Below are positions 45,850 through 56,074 of a DNA stretch of 64,000 bases, in pieces. Each line of letters opens with the position of its first letter. Position 1 is the stretch's first letter. The DNA lies in assembly GCA_029959195.1 (NCBI GenBank), contig CP114121.1:434001-498000 (forward strand), in the 5' to 3' direction. Source of the stretch: Dictyophora rubrovolvata. Lineage: Eukaryota > Basidiomycota > Agaricomycetes > Phallales > Phallaceae. The notes beneath the pieces were generated by a model. It made no database searches, was not told where the DNA came from, and worked only from the letters and a program-made list of their open reading frames with translations. Position numbers and translations under genes: made by a program.

Positions 45850-47649
45850 ATGGATTCTCCACCTACGACGCCGATGAAGACAGCCGCCTCTATCCCCGAA
45901 GAAACAGGTTCTTCTTCAAGACCTCCGGAAAACACTGAAAATTCTACGACAATGCCTTTAACCTCTAAACCCCCTCCGATTAACTTAAACCCTACTTCAG
46001 ACGACAGAGGCGACATCTCCACAGGCCCTGGGCGTCAACTGGATACAACTATATTGTTGTCTCCTACAGTGAAAATTAATTTTACTGGTGAACCACTTCT
46101 TACGCTGAATGCTGAGGATGTATTACTCTCACCGGATAAAACGTTTTTGGTCCCGGCTACGTCACACCTACGCAGGACCTACGAATTGAATAGATCGTTG
46201 GAACATCGTCGAAATGCGATAGTTCACTATGCTAGAGAAAATATAAAAAGTTCAGGAAGATTGCCATCCGCAAACTTGCCTAGAGAAGCTGAAGAAATCT
46301 GTGAAGACTTACTTGGAGATTTGGACCACGTTCTAATTGGCATTCCATACGACAGTGATGTTCTGGAATACATCGGGTATCACCTCGACCCAATCAAGTT
46401 TGAAAACTTTGTTCACAGACTTAAATGTTTTGCAAGAAGAGCTAAACGGAAGCTTACCGACTCACCTAGTATCCCAGTATGGGGTATTGATAATTGGCCA
46501 TTGGATGTATGGTCTGCGGATCAATTTGAAGTATTCTCTGCGCTTTATAGAGATGAAGTAGAGTCATATCTAGCTCATCTGTTTCATAACGACGCTCTCA
46601 TCCCTCCAGAGTCTATCGAAGGTGGAAAGGGAAAAGAGCCAGAGCCAACCGAGACTGAGGGGATCAGACCAAAGGTAGTACAAATAAAAGAGGAAGTTAC
46701 CTTTGATTCTGAAAGAGCTGTTGTTATGCCCAAACGTCTCGCGGCTATACAAAAGGAAACCTCAATACACGAAGGACACTCGGAATCAAAAGGCTTACAA
46801 GGTATCCAGCGATTCGAGCCACGTATTCCAACTCCCATTCCTCACAGTCGCTTGCCTTCTACCCTTTCTGATACTCGTCGTCTAAATGAGTTGTTCCACC
46901 CGTCTCGCTTTGAAGGTCAGAGTTCCGTTCCCAGGACTCGAGTTAGCGGTGGAGCTGGAGGACCACCAGACGGAGGGGATGACTCTTCTGATGATCAATC
47001 GTCAAAGCCACCTCATAGAGAGCCTGGTTCTCCTTATCCTTTTGGACCCTCACGAGGAGGTAGAGGCCCGGGTGGTAACGAATCATCAAACAATGGAAAT
47101 AGTGGCGGACTTGGACTCCCACGCCGTAACGGGATTTCCACCCCTGCATCAGGCCCGATTGATCCTCGTGAACCCTACTTTGATTTAAGACTTAAACCGG
47201 AGTCCATCGAGAAATGGGATGGTGATCCGGATACGCTAGCCTTGTGGATAGTTAAGAATAACCATCTGTCAAGTAGGAGCAATCAGGTTTATCAACAGAT
47301 GGAAATACTTGTTGCGAATCGCCTGGAGAAAGGTGCAAGCCAATGGTTCTGGAACTTGTCAAGGATGCGACGCGAACGGGCTATGCAAAATTGGGGAACA
47401 TTACGAGCCGCGATCGGAGCTTATTATATGAATCGAACGTGGATGGATAAACAGAAGATTAGAGCTGACAAGATTCGTTATCGGGAATCCGGGCATCCTG
47501 ACGAGTCCCCAACCGAATACGTTATAAGAAAGAAGGCACTCCTCGATCTTGTCTATAATTATACAGATTCGGAATTGATTATGGTGATAATGGAGGGTGA
47601 TAATGGAGGGTGCGCCGAGATATTGGTCTATGATTATACACCCGCATGA
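45850..47649 (+). CDS. gag: gag (N-terminal and capsid part) of chromovirus no. 2
   Basis: 599-codon frame from ATG 45850 (MDSPPTTPMKTAAS). It has a Ser/Pro-rich N-terminus, a helical region (about residues 110-250), a Gly-rich low-complexity linker (about residues 370-440), and a retrotransposon-gag/capsid domain (about residues 445-590; IEKWDGDPDTLALWI, GASQWFWNLSRMRRERA, ESPTEYVIRKKALLDLV). The frame ends prematurely because a 13 bp direct duplication (TGATAATGGAGGG twice, within 47583-47612) throws reading into the wrong phase. The capsid domain continues in the next frame from 47597. Gag forms the virus-like particle. Confidence 0.85.
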   Translation: MDSPPTTPMKTAASIPEETGSSSRPPENTENSTTMPLTSKPPPINLNPTSDDRGDISTGPGRQLDTTILLSPTVKINFTGEPLLTLNAEDVLLSPDKTFLVPATSHLRRTYELNRSLEHRRNAIVHYARENIKSSGRLPSANLPREAEEICEDLLGDLDHVLIGIPYDSDVLEYIGYHLDPIKFENFVHRLKCFARRAKRKLTDSPSIPVWGIDNWPLDVWSADQFEVFSALYRDEVESYLAHLFHNDALIPPESIEGGKGKEPEPTETEGIRPKVVQIKEEVTFDSERAVVMPKRLAAIQKETSIHEGHSESKGLQGIQRFEPRIPTPIPHSRLPSTLSDTRRLNELFHPSRFEGQSSVPRTRVSGGAGGPPDGGDDSSDDQSSKPPHREPGSPYPFGPSRGGRGPGGNESSNNGNSGGLGLPRRNGISTPASGPIDPREPYFDLRLKPESIEKWDGDPDTLALWIVKNNHLSSRSNQVYQQMEILVANRLEKGASQWFWNLSRMRRERAMQNWGTLRAAIGAYYMNRTWMDKQKIRADKIRYRESGHPDESPTEYVIRKKALLDLVYNYTDSELIMVIMEGDNGGCAEILVYDYTPA

Positions 47650-50600
47650 TTGTCAGACGATGGATCAATTCGAAGACATAGTCAAGTATCATGAGGAAGA
47701 ACTCATGACACCGCCAGGAGGACATCGCGAGATCAATCTTGAACGCCGTATTCGGAATCTTGAATTGAACATCAAGCCCTCAAGCTCTAGGAGTTCTTTT
47801 AATAACAACAGATTCCGAGCTAGAAGCAACCTCATTGGACAGACACCTTCGTTGGGAAAACCTCCTTATCCGAAAGACAATTTGACAATTTCAAAGGGAA
47901 ACACTCCTGAAATGAAAGGAGCTCGACCTTGTCGACACTGCGGAAGTCTGAAACATTGGGATAATGAATGTAAATACGCAAAGAAAGGAGCGAAGAGAGT
48001 TCGAGTTAACCTTGCAAATCCCAGCGAAGAATATCTTGGAGCATTAGAGGAGTATGAAGAAGCTTATTTAAATGCATTCTCTCTTGACGAAGAAGATGAA
48101 CCTCCGGATCTTGTGGACTTGCCCGAAGAAGACGTTGATGAAGGCCTTACGACTTCAGCAAATCAAGCTCATGTAGCTTCAGCTTCAATGGTTTCAGCAA
48201 GGGTCTTGAATACAAATGCTTTTGACGATGAAACCATTCAGGAAGGACATCCGGCTTCTCCTGATTCAAAACGCAGATTTTTACAAAATGTTTTCAAGGC
48301 AACCAATTTTATTTCAAACGTCTGTAAATCTGTAGCAAAGGAGATTCTAACCTTGCCACGAGTTATGTCTCGGCCCGCTGGAAGTTCTTTTATGGGCGCA
48401 AGGGCCATCGCTGTAGAAGCCTGGATAGGAGTCTATGGAGAGAATAAGTCACGAGTGATTATCGATTCAGGAGCAGATATCACCTTAATCTCACATGCCT
48501 TCCTTTCTACTATGAGATTAGCCCCAAAGTTGAAGAAGGGTCATCGAGTGAATCTTATTCAAGTTACCGGAGCCTCGACCATTTCAGGATTCGTTTCCGT
48601 GGCCGTATATTTCGACACTGAACTAGGACCAGTGGAATTGTTTGTTGACACCTACGTCGTTAAAGGCATGACGACACCTTTCATATTTGGGAATGATTTT
48701 GCCGACCAATATGCCATTTCTATATTGAGGAACGATGAAGGAGCTTCCATTATGTTCGGGAATTCTGGACAAGTGATGAAGGCCGGAAATTCTGTTGGTA
48801 CCGGATTAAGCGACTCCGAGGATAGTGAAGCGTTGGCGATTAAGGCTTCTTTCTCTCTTAAGTCAAAATTAATCAAAAGGAGCGACGTCAGATTGAAGAA
48901 AAATGACAACTCTGTTAGAGCAACTGAAGAAGTCATCATTCCTCCCCAAACGAGCAAGGCGATTTCAATTAAGTTCAATTTCCCGGAAAACTCTGATTCT
49001 GCCTATATCGAGAAGATGTTCATCTCAAATCGAAAGGAAGAGGATTTTTATGCTGCTCCCGATTCGTTGCTGGGAAAAGGCGACTCCCAGTTGCACGTAT
49101 CGAACTTTTCCAGATTGCATCCAGTCCGGATACACAAGGGCCAAATTCTTGGATATGTCCACAACCCGAACACCTGGCTCGAGAAAGACGACAAGCTCGA
49201 GAAAGAATCTTCTAAGTTACGAGTCTACGCACAGACTGTCAAGACTCTCTTTGATTCGCTCATTTGCTCCCGAAGAGAAGAAACAAACGATGGTCAAGAT
49301 GAAGCTGTTGGTGGTCCTAAGACAGCAGAAACTCCTAATGATGAGGTTCCCAAGACAAGACTGTTTGATGAAGTCGATATATGCAAGGGATTGAGTGATG
49401 AACAGATGAAGAAGTTACAAGAGGTTATCCAGAAGAACGAGAAGGCATTCGGATTGGACGGACGATTGGGTCATCATCCTGCGAAGGTAGAAATACCACT
49501 CCAAGACGGTACTAAGGAAGTTTCTATGCCTCCATTTTTCGCTTCACCGAAATCTCGCCAAGTAATTGACGAGCAGATGGACAAGTGGCTCGGTCTAAAG
49601 GTCATAGAGCCATCCAAGAGCGCATGGGGCGCACCAGCGTTTATCGTGTACCGTCAAGAAAAGCCAAGGATGGTTATAGATTTTAGAAGACTAAATGAGA
49701 AGGTTATCCCCGATGAGTTTCCTCTACCGAGGCAAGAGGATATCTTAAAGTCGCTTACCAGGTCACAATGGTTGTCAACGTTAGACGCTTTAGCCGGCTT
49801 TACGCAATTGGAAATAGCAGAGAAGGATCGAGATAAGACAGCTTTTAGGACGCATCGTGGTCTATTTCAATTCTTGAGGATGCCCTTTGGTTATCAAAAC
49901 GGACCAGCAGTCTTCCAGAGAGTCATGCAAAACGTCTTAGCGCCTTATTTGTGGATATTTGCCCTTGTTTACATCGACGATATTATCATTTACTCCAAGA
50001 CCTTCGAAGATCACCTGATGCATCTTGACTCAGTATTGAATGCTATAGCAAAGGCCGAAATAACACTCTCACCTCAGAAGTGCCATTTTGGGTATCAGTC
50101 ACTAAAGCTACTTGGACAAAAGGTTTCCAGACTTGGTTTGTCTACGCATAAGGAGAAGGTAGACGCGATTGTTGATTTGGATGAGCCGAAAAACATCCAC
50201 GAACTTCAGACGTTTCTTGGAATGATGGTTTACTTTTCTTCATATATTCCTTATTATGCTTGGATTGTGAACCCGCTCTTCTCGTTGCTGAAGAAGAAAG
50301 CTTCATGAAATTGGGACGATTCTCATCGAAGAGCATTTGATTTAGCGAAGAAGGCTCTTATAAGTGCACCGGTTCGCGCATATCCTATCGCTGGTTTAGG
50401 TTATAGGTTGTATACCGACGCATGTGACATTGGCATAGCCGCTATTCTTCAGCAAGTTCAACCAGTCGTAATCAAAGATCTAAAGGGAACTAGAGTATAC
50501 GATAAGTTGAAGAAGGCTTATGAGTTAGGAGAAGAGATCCCTAACCTCATCATTCAAATCTCTAAAGACGAAGAACTTCCAAGAACCGAGCGATGGGACG

Positions 50601-53149
50601 AAGACTTCGAGCAAACTACTGTATTCGTGGAAAGAGTTATAGGGTACTGGTCTAGGACTCTCAAGTCACCCAAAAGGAATTATTCTCCGACTGAGCGGGA
50701 AGCATTGGCATTGAAGGACGGGTTGATCAAATTCCAACCATATATTGAGGGAGAGAAGATATATGCAGTCACGGATCATGCTGCGCTCATCTGGACTAAA
50801 ACCTATCAGAACATAAATAGGCGACTCTTAACTTGGGGAACAATATTTGCAGCTTACCCCGAAATGAAGATCGTACATCGAGCAGGAAGAGTCCATTCAA
50901 ATGTCGACCCTATCTCTCGTCTTAGGCGTCGGACTCCAGAGGAACAAGGACCGTCGGCGGAGAACTTGAAGGAATGGGACCTTCCAATAGATGTCGCTAA
51001 AGAAGACCCTCTGTCCAATCTATATGAGGAACTTGGAGAAGGGTTTGAAGCTGAGTTATTGAAGGTTAGCACGTTATTTGCAAAGCATCAACAACGTGGT
51101 AGTGCTGAGCGGATCGTGTTCATGACGACGCTCGATAATAAACACCTAGATGAGGTCACCATCCCATACGGAACTGCGAGAAGTTATTCCATTCTGGTGG
51201 GAGCAGACTCGAAGGAAATTCGGCGCATTGCGGACAAATACAAGGACGATCCATATTTCAAGAAGGTGTTGGAAAGATTAAGGTCTACGAGAGATTGGAG
51301 TCGACCAGTTTATCCGCAGTTTTATCTCGGAGATCAAGGATTGCTATTTTTCGAAGACGAGACTGGAAGGACTAGGCTCTGCATTCCGAAAGAAATGCAA
51401 CTGGATATCATGAAAACTGCGCACGATGAATTAGTTCAAGGAGCTCATGGAGGATATCATAAAACTTACAACCGAATCGCATCCGTATTCTATTGGCATA
51501 AGATGTCTCGCGATATTTTGAAGTACATCAATACTTGCGACGTATGCCAGAAGACGAAGCCCCGCAAACACGCCCCTTATGGACTTCTTCAGCCAATCCC
51601 TATTCCGTCTAAACCCTTCGAAGTTATTTCCATGGACTTCATTACCCAGCTACTGCTTAGTGGACAATATGACGCCGTCCTAGTTGTCGTCGACAAGCTC
51701 ACCAAGTTCGCGATGTTCTTGCCCTGTACTTCGAACATAAATGAAGACGAAACGGCTACAATTCTATTCAAGAACGTATTCAAGACTTACGGATTACCGC
51801 AGCAGATTATATCTGATCGAGATCCCCGTTGGACTGGATTGTTTTGGGAGAATGTTTGTCACCAAATGGGAATTAAGCGAGGACTAGCCACTGCGTACCA
51901 CCCTCAGACGGATGGACAGAGCGAGATAATGAACCAAAACTTGGAAGTAGGATTAAGGGCGTATGTTGGACCGGAAAGAGACGACTGGAGTGAATTCTTG
52001 GACGGATTTGCCCTAGCTTATAATACGTCGATGCATTCGTCGACGGGATTCACCCCTTCATTCCTGCTATTCGGATATGAACCTGTAGTCGTTCTCAATT
52101 TCTATGTGCCGACTCCAAGGGACGGTTCTGAGACTATTCGATATGATGAAGAAAGAGCCATTGCAGGACGAGTGCAAGTCGACACTAGCACGATGGTCAT
52201 GACTAGACGAAGACCTAAAAGAAAGCATCAGAACGATGAAAAGGCGATTGAATCATCCACGAATAACTCTAAACGAACCAAGCTCCGACCGTCAGCCTCG
52301 GATGGACTATATCATAAGTATTCTATGTCGAAAGATGCTAAAGATTTAGACGAGGAAGAAACCGCATATAATCAGGATCATTTGGATTCTTCTGAGACGG
52401 ATTCCTTGACAAAAGGAGAACAGATTAGACAGGAAAGGGAGAATTCAGAGCAAGAAGAGGACATTGGAAGAGAAAAGAAACTAAGCGATTCAGAAGCTCC
52501 GGAGTTTGAAGTAGGCTTCGATATATGCGGATGGAGCCAATTGGCTGACGAGCAAGTGGAACGCTTCACTGTGAGTCGCGCGCGCGCTAGGGACGCCTTA
52601 ATCCTCAGTCAAGTTCTACAGCAGAAATATTATAACGAACGACGAGAGCTAGTCGAATTCAATGTTGGAGATCTTGTTCTAATTAATCAGAGGAAAACGA
52701 AGCTGCTCAGAAACGTCAAAGGTCGTGGAAACAAACTACTGATTCTGTATGACGGACCTTTCGAGGTATTGGAGAAAATCAGCAAAGTCGCGTATCGTCT
52801 TCGTATGCCTGCATCTTACGGAATGCATCCGGTACTCAATATCGCATATTTGGAACCCTATTATGAGTCTCCAAAGGAGTTTGGCGAACGACCCAAAAGA
52901 CAGCTAACTAGGAAAGATTTCATTGATCTACCGGAATGGGAGGTCGAAAGAATCATGGATGAAAAGTTCATTCGTCCCAAAGGAGGAAAACGTCAACGAC
53001 TCTTTCGAACACGCTTTGTCGGATATGGTCCTGATTCAGACGAATGGTTGACCAAGAAGGACTTGAAGAATGCACCCGAAATCCTTCGTGACTGGGACAC
53101 AGAACAACGCGGCCACAAAGCTCAGGTTCGCGTTATACTGTCCTGCTAA
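47597..53149 (+). pseudogene. pol: gag C-terminus and pol of chromovirus no. 2, one in-frame TGA
   Basis: A single frame, broken only by TGA 50306-50308, runs to TAA 53147-53149. It begins with the rest of the capsid (PRYWSMIIHPHDC), then a CCHC knuckle CRHCGSLKHWDNEC (about residues 112-125), aspartic protease VIIDSGADITLIS (about 288-300), RT with YIDDIIIY (about 792-799), and, after the TGA, RNase H (YTDACDIGIAAIL), an integrase with HHCC finger (HDELVQGAHGGYH ... CDVCQ), D,D,E core (SMDFITQL, SDRDPRW, YHPQTDGQSE), and a C-terminal chromodomain (EVERIMDEKFIRPKG, YGPDSDEWLTKKDL). The TGA falls between RT and RNase H, just before NWDDSHRRAFD. CGA to TGA is the simplest origin, though Trp (TGG) is possible at that site. 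Confidence 0.92.
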
Positions 53150-53245
53150 AGGGGGTACCCCCTATCATCATCTTACTCCTATTCAAACTTCAAACCTCTT
53201 TCTTAACTCCCGACTCCATCCTTATTTCTATCCATCTCTATTCCA

Positions 53246-53785
53246 ATGTTAATTCTAGACCCTGATAAAGCTTTCGACGTCGCTAACGCTCCTACAACAA
53301 ATTCGCTCATATTTTGCGGATTACTTACACCGCCACCCATCCCAACACCCGAAACTCGTTTTTGTCTCGACATCATTAAGCGTTATAAAAACGAGTCTCC
53401 TGCTTCTGCGCCTTTTGATTTTTCTATTATCGACTCCATGTTTCAATTTCCTCACACGGTTAGGTTTTGAACGTTTCTTCGACGTCGCATCATAATTAAA
53501 CTCTGGTTCTACAACATTTGCGGTCTTCGTTTATCACAAGCAATAGCTTTCTATGACAGTATCTGGTTCGAAGAGCTAAGCTCGGAAATCACACTCACTT
53601 CGGATTACATCGACTTCATGGACGGTATACGACCACCATTGATAATTCTATTTTACGTGGACTCCATCAGAAATGAGGCCGTCCTCTCCGACGACGAAAT
53701 TGAACTCATTGGCCAAACGATTCGACCTTATTCAGAATACTACACTAATCAACCTCCTCCATCTCTTGCGAGCCGCATCCATTAA
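53246..53785 (+). pseudogene. Extra ORF between pol and 3' LTR of chromovirus no. 2
   Basis: A frame of about 180 codons from ATG 53246 (MLILDPDKAFDVANAP) to TAA 53783-53785 is broken once, by TGA 53468-53470, after which the same frame continues (TFLRRRIIIKLWFYN ... YIDFMDGIRPPLIILFYVD). Position is that of an env-like or accessory gene, but there is no signal peptide or clear transmembrane segment. It is aromatic-rich and proline-punctuated like the element B ORFs, but I cannot show homology. Unknown function. Confidence 0.5.
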
Positions 53786-53892
53786 TCAAGATCGATGTTC
53801 ATACACGAAGGCAACCGAAGAGAATCCATATTTCCTCGTATTTTCATTTCTTTTCATTTTCATTTTTCTCATTTAACTTCTCGAATAAATCT

Positions 53893-53906
53893 CAAAGAGA
53901 GGGGAT
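53893..53906 (+). promoter_or_regulatory. Polypurine tract of chromovirus no. 2
   Basis: AAAGAGAGGGGA lies two to three bases before the 3' LTR, the expected plus-strand primer. Confidence 0.85.
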
Positions 53907-53908
53907 TC

Positions 53909-54400
53909 TGTTAGGTATTAGAGTTCAACCGGCGGCCCCTCCAACAAAAAAACAATAGAAAATTTAGATAAGCCTTATTTCTTTTCGTTTTATTCGCACG
54001 TTGTACTTTTATTGTATTTCTAAGTCATTGTGGTCGCTTGTGGACCTTCGGTAGTATAGTTTATTAGAATGTAAACTCGCCGTCTATGTATGACGCGAGA
54101 CTCCTTTGTAAGTAGTATAGCTTTTAATATAACACTGTTGCCTCGAATCTTGTCCGAATCTCAAATCTTATTCTTTTCACTTGCGCTTTAGATTAAATCG
54201 ATTCTCGATTTAATCTTACTATCTTATCTTATCAATTAAACGCGTTCTCGTTCGTCTCAGCTTCGATAACAAGACTTCGACTTCGATACTTTTGGTTCAG
54301 CTTATTTTACGTTCACTTTCTTGAACGAGTTATTATCCAACAATTCGATTATATTTATTTTCTACACACATACATCTTGAATAACTAGCGTAACCTTACA
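53909..54400 (+). repeat. 3' LTR of chromovirus no. 2
   Basis: 492 bp. The four differences from the 5' LTR are at 53998, 54081, 54179 and 54368, each a CG versus TG/CA alternative. Followed by target duplication AAGAT. Confidence 0.95.
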
Positions 54401-55050
54401 AAGATGATGATATTATAATCTAAGTACCTTGTTGCTAAGTGCGCGGGACAGAATTCCCCATAAGGAAATTCTGTGATACGGGGTACGGACAAGAATGCGG
54501 AGTACGGAGTTCAGGAAGTGGGACGGAATAGAGTATGGAGTTCGGACATGTCCGGATTTGGAGTATGGGTCACGCGGGGCGTGACAAACATGAGCAGTGA
54601 AATTTTCATTGGGTTGAGATTGAGGAACAGGAGAAAAAGAAAAAGGGAAGAAAGGGAAACAAAGAAATAAAAGGGAATTTTAGGATATAATGAGAAGAAT
54701 GAGAAGAATTAACTAAAGTACACAAAGCACTGAACTGAAAGAGAAAAGAAAAAGGAAAGTAACTAATTTCCATTCACTATAATTATCCCAAAATCACTTA
54801 AGAAGATTTAAACAAGCATGTCTGATCCTTCAGAACGATTGCATCAAAGGAGAGGATGATCTGGGTAGAAAAGGGGAGGATTGAGTTGGAGTCAGTTTGG
54901 GAGATTCACTGGAAAATCAGGATATGTTTGGTTCACCAGGATAGAGATTCGCTGGTCGAAAAGGGTAGAGTTCTTGTTTGTTCATGCTTTTTATGACCAC
55001 CCAATGACTTGGCACATCCAGTACCAGAAATGTAAACTCAAAGCCATTTT

Positions 55051-55419
55051 TGTTAGGGCAACTCAGAGCACACACCTAGAGGAGGAAAGATCTATTCATG
55101 GGGAACAACTAGCTACTCACCTAGAGGAGGGAAAACCTAAGAGAAAAAGCTTAGGGATTCTCCTCTAGGGAAAATGACTACATATATGTGAGTACAGGTG
55201 CTTGACTGATCCCCATGGGATCTGTGGCAATAATAAGTGAAAACGAGCAAGAATGAGAATTTGGTCAAAGACCAAATTTGAGAGAACGAGTTGGAAATGA
55301 GAATTGAGTGGAAATGAATTGAACGAAGAAATGAGCAAAATAAACATGAAAAGAACAGGAAAACAGAAAACAGAAAAAGAGAATAATATACTACTAAGTG
55401 TTGCTAGTGTACCATGACA
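55051..55419 (-). mobile_element. Solo LTR, family D (reverse)
   Basis: 369 bp, TGTTAGGGCAACTC...GTACCATGACA, reverse complement of 42758-43128. No target duplication is visible. It is the last repeat before the host gene, ending about 650 bp upstream of the start codon. Confidence 0.83.
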
Positions 55420-56074
55420 ACCACACCATTTGAAGAACAACAGGAATTAGAATAACAAAATATAATACAAATTCAGGTGTTTTCCATCTCAACTTCGGAG
55501 TGTTGGATGAAAACTTGGACTGTGTCGGCATTGACACAGACAAGTTGGTGATTCCTCGTTGATGCCAAGAAGAAGTGAAATACTGAAAGAAAGTGGATGA
55601 ATTTGAGTAATCAGAGAGAGAAGACTCTCTAACATTTATTGCCAGATGTCCAGGACGGAGCTTGGTAGGCATATGTATATCGATGCAAACCTCACTATTC
55701 ATCAGTGTATTGGCCAGTCAATGGTGTCCTATGTAAGCAACCAACTTCAACCTTGCTTCAACTTCAAGCCATGTTCTACCTCTAGTTTATCTGAACACTT
55801 TGAAATCACATTTTTGAATTCAAATTAGCAATGTCATACTTGGACATGGTGACCAGTGTTCTCTATTTCTATGAAAGAGAAGGAATTCATCGTTAGCAGG
55901 CAATGATCAGGTGCCGGCACGACACCAACGTCTGTAGAGCTCGCGGGCGCCCAAGCTTCAAGTAAAGCGACGTGACAGTCCGTGACGTGTGACGTTGCAA
56001 GCAAGTTGCGCATACGCGCAACATTTTTTGACACTAGTCTCTCGTTGCCAACGAATTGTGGCCTGGTTGTAGTT
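55420..56074 (+). promoter_or_regulatory. Upstream region of the HUWE1/TOM1 gene with TGACGT motifs
   Basis: Probably the promoter. GC content and CpG rise sharply from about 55900. Two TGACGT hexamers (55983-55988, 55990-55995), the core bound by CREB/ATF-type bZIP factors, lie about 80-90 bp before the ATG; use by the gene is inferred. Minus frames here (55394-55702, 55834-56100) are not recognised as genes. Confidence 0.4.

Larger units (their letters stand above)
45250..54400 (+). mobile_element. Ty3/gypsy chromovirus no. 2, young, nearly intact
   Basis: 9151 bp with two 492 bp LTRs differing at four positions (99.2% identical), flanked by AAGAT at 45245-45249 and 54401-54405. Order is LTR, gag, gag-pol with zinc knuckle, protease, RT, RNase H, integrase and chromodomain, extra ORF, polypurine tract, LTR. 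Lesions found: a 13 bp tandem duplication shifting the gag frame at 47583-47612, a TGA at 50306-50308, and a TGA at 53468-53470 in the extra ORF. CpG remains abundant in the body, unlike the surrounding repeats. Confidence 0.96.
44765..54586 (-). mobile_element. Solo LTR, family A1 (reverse), split by chromovirus no. 2
   Basis: Parts 44765-45249 and 54406-54586 join to about 666 bp, homologous in reverse to 2514-3171 (658 bp). It starts TGTTACGTATGG and ends GGGGCGTGACA, flanked by AACAT at 44760-44764 and 54587-54591. The chromovirus interrupts it with duplication AAGAT. Confidence 0.88.
44340..54660 (-). pseudogene. Element B ORF2-like relic, split by LTR A1 and chromovirus no. 2
   Basis: Minus-strand reading of 44340-44764 gives LYDDLEFPTTLTLYKQA, then FSYELVKFLSITLTNQPIW, QLVFQQ and QFLFIDAPLTVI, matching the ORF2 blocks YEKLEFPENP, RSYELVWICQFHRSEQPVW and EFLFMDAPTNAI. 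Its N-terminal continuation (ENFTAHVQVYNILSNEITIN) only appears when 44764 is joined to about 54587, i.e. across the solo LTR A1, which itself holds the 9.15 kb chromovirus. Two in-frame stops are present. This is the third member of the B family here and the oldest by divergence. Confidence 0.6.

Noticed and set aside
47597-47649. Programmed gag-pol frameshift in chromovirus no. 2
   Set aside because: The frame change lies inside the capsid domain and coincides with a 13 bp direct duplication. No slippery heptamer was seen.
53246-53785. Calling the extra ORF an envelope gene
   Set aside because: No signal peptide, no clear transmembrane helix and no recognisable envelope motif; position alone is not enough.
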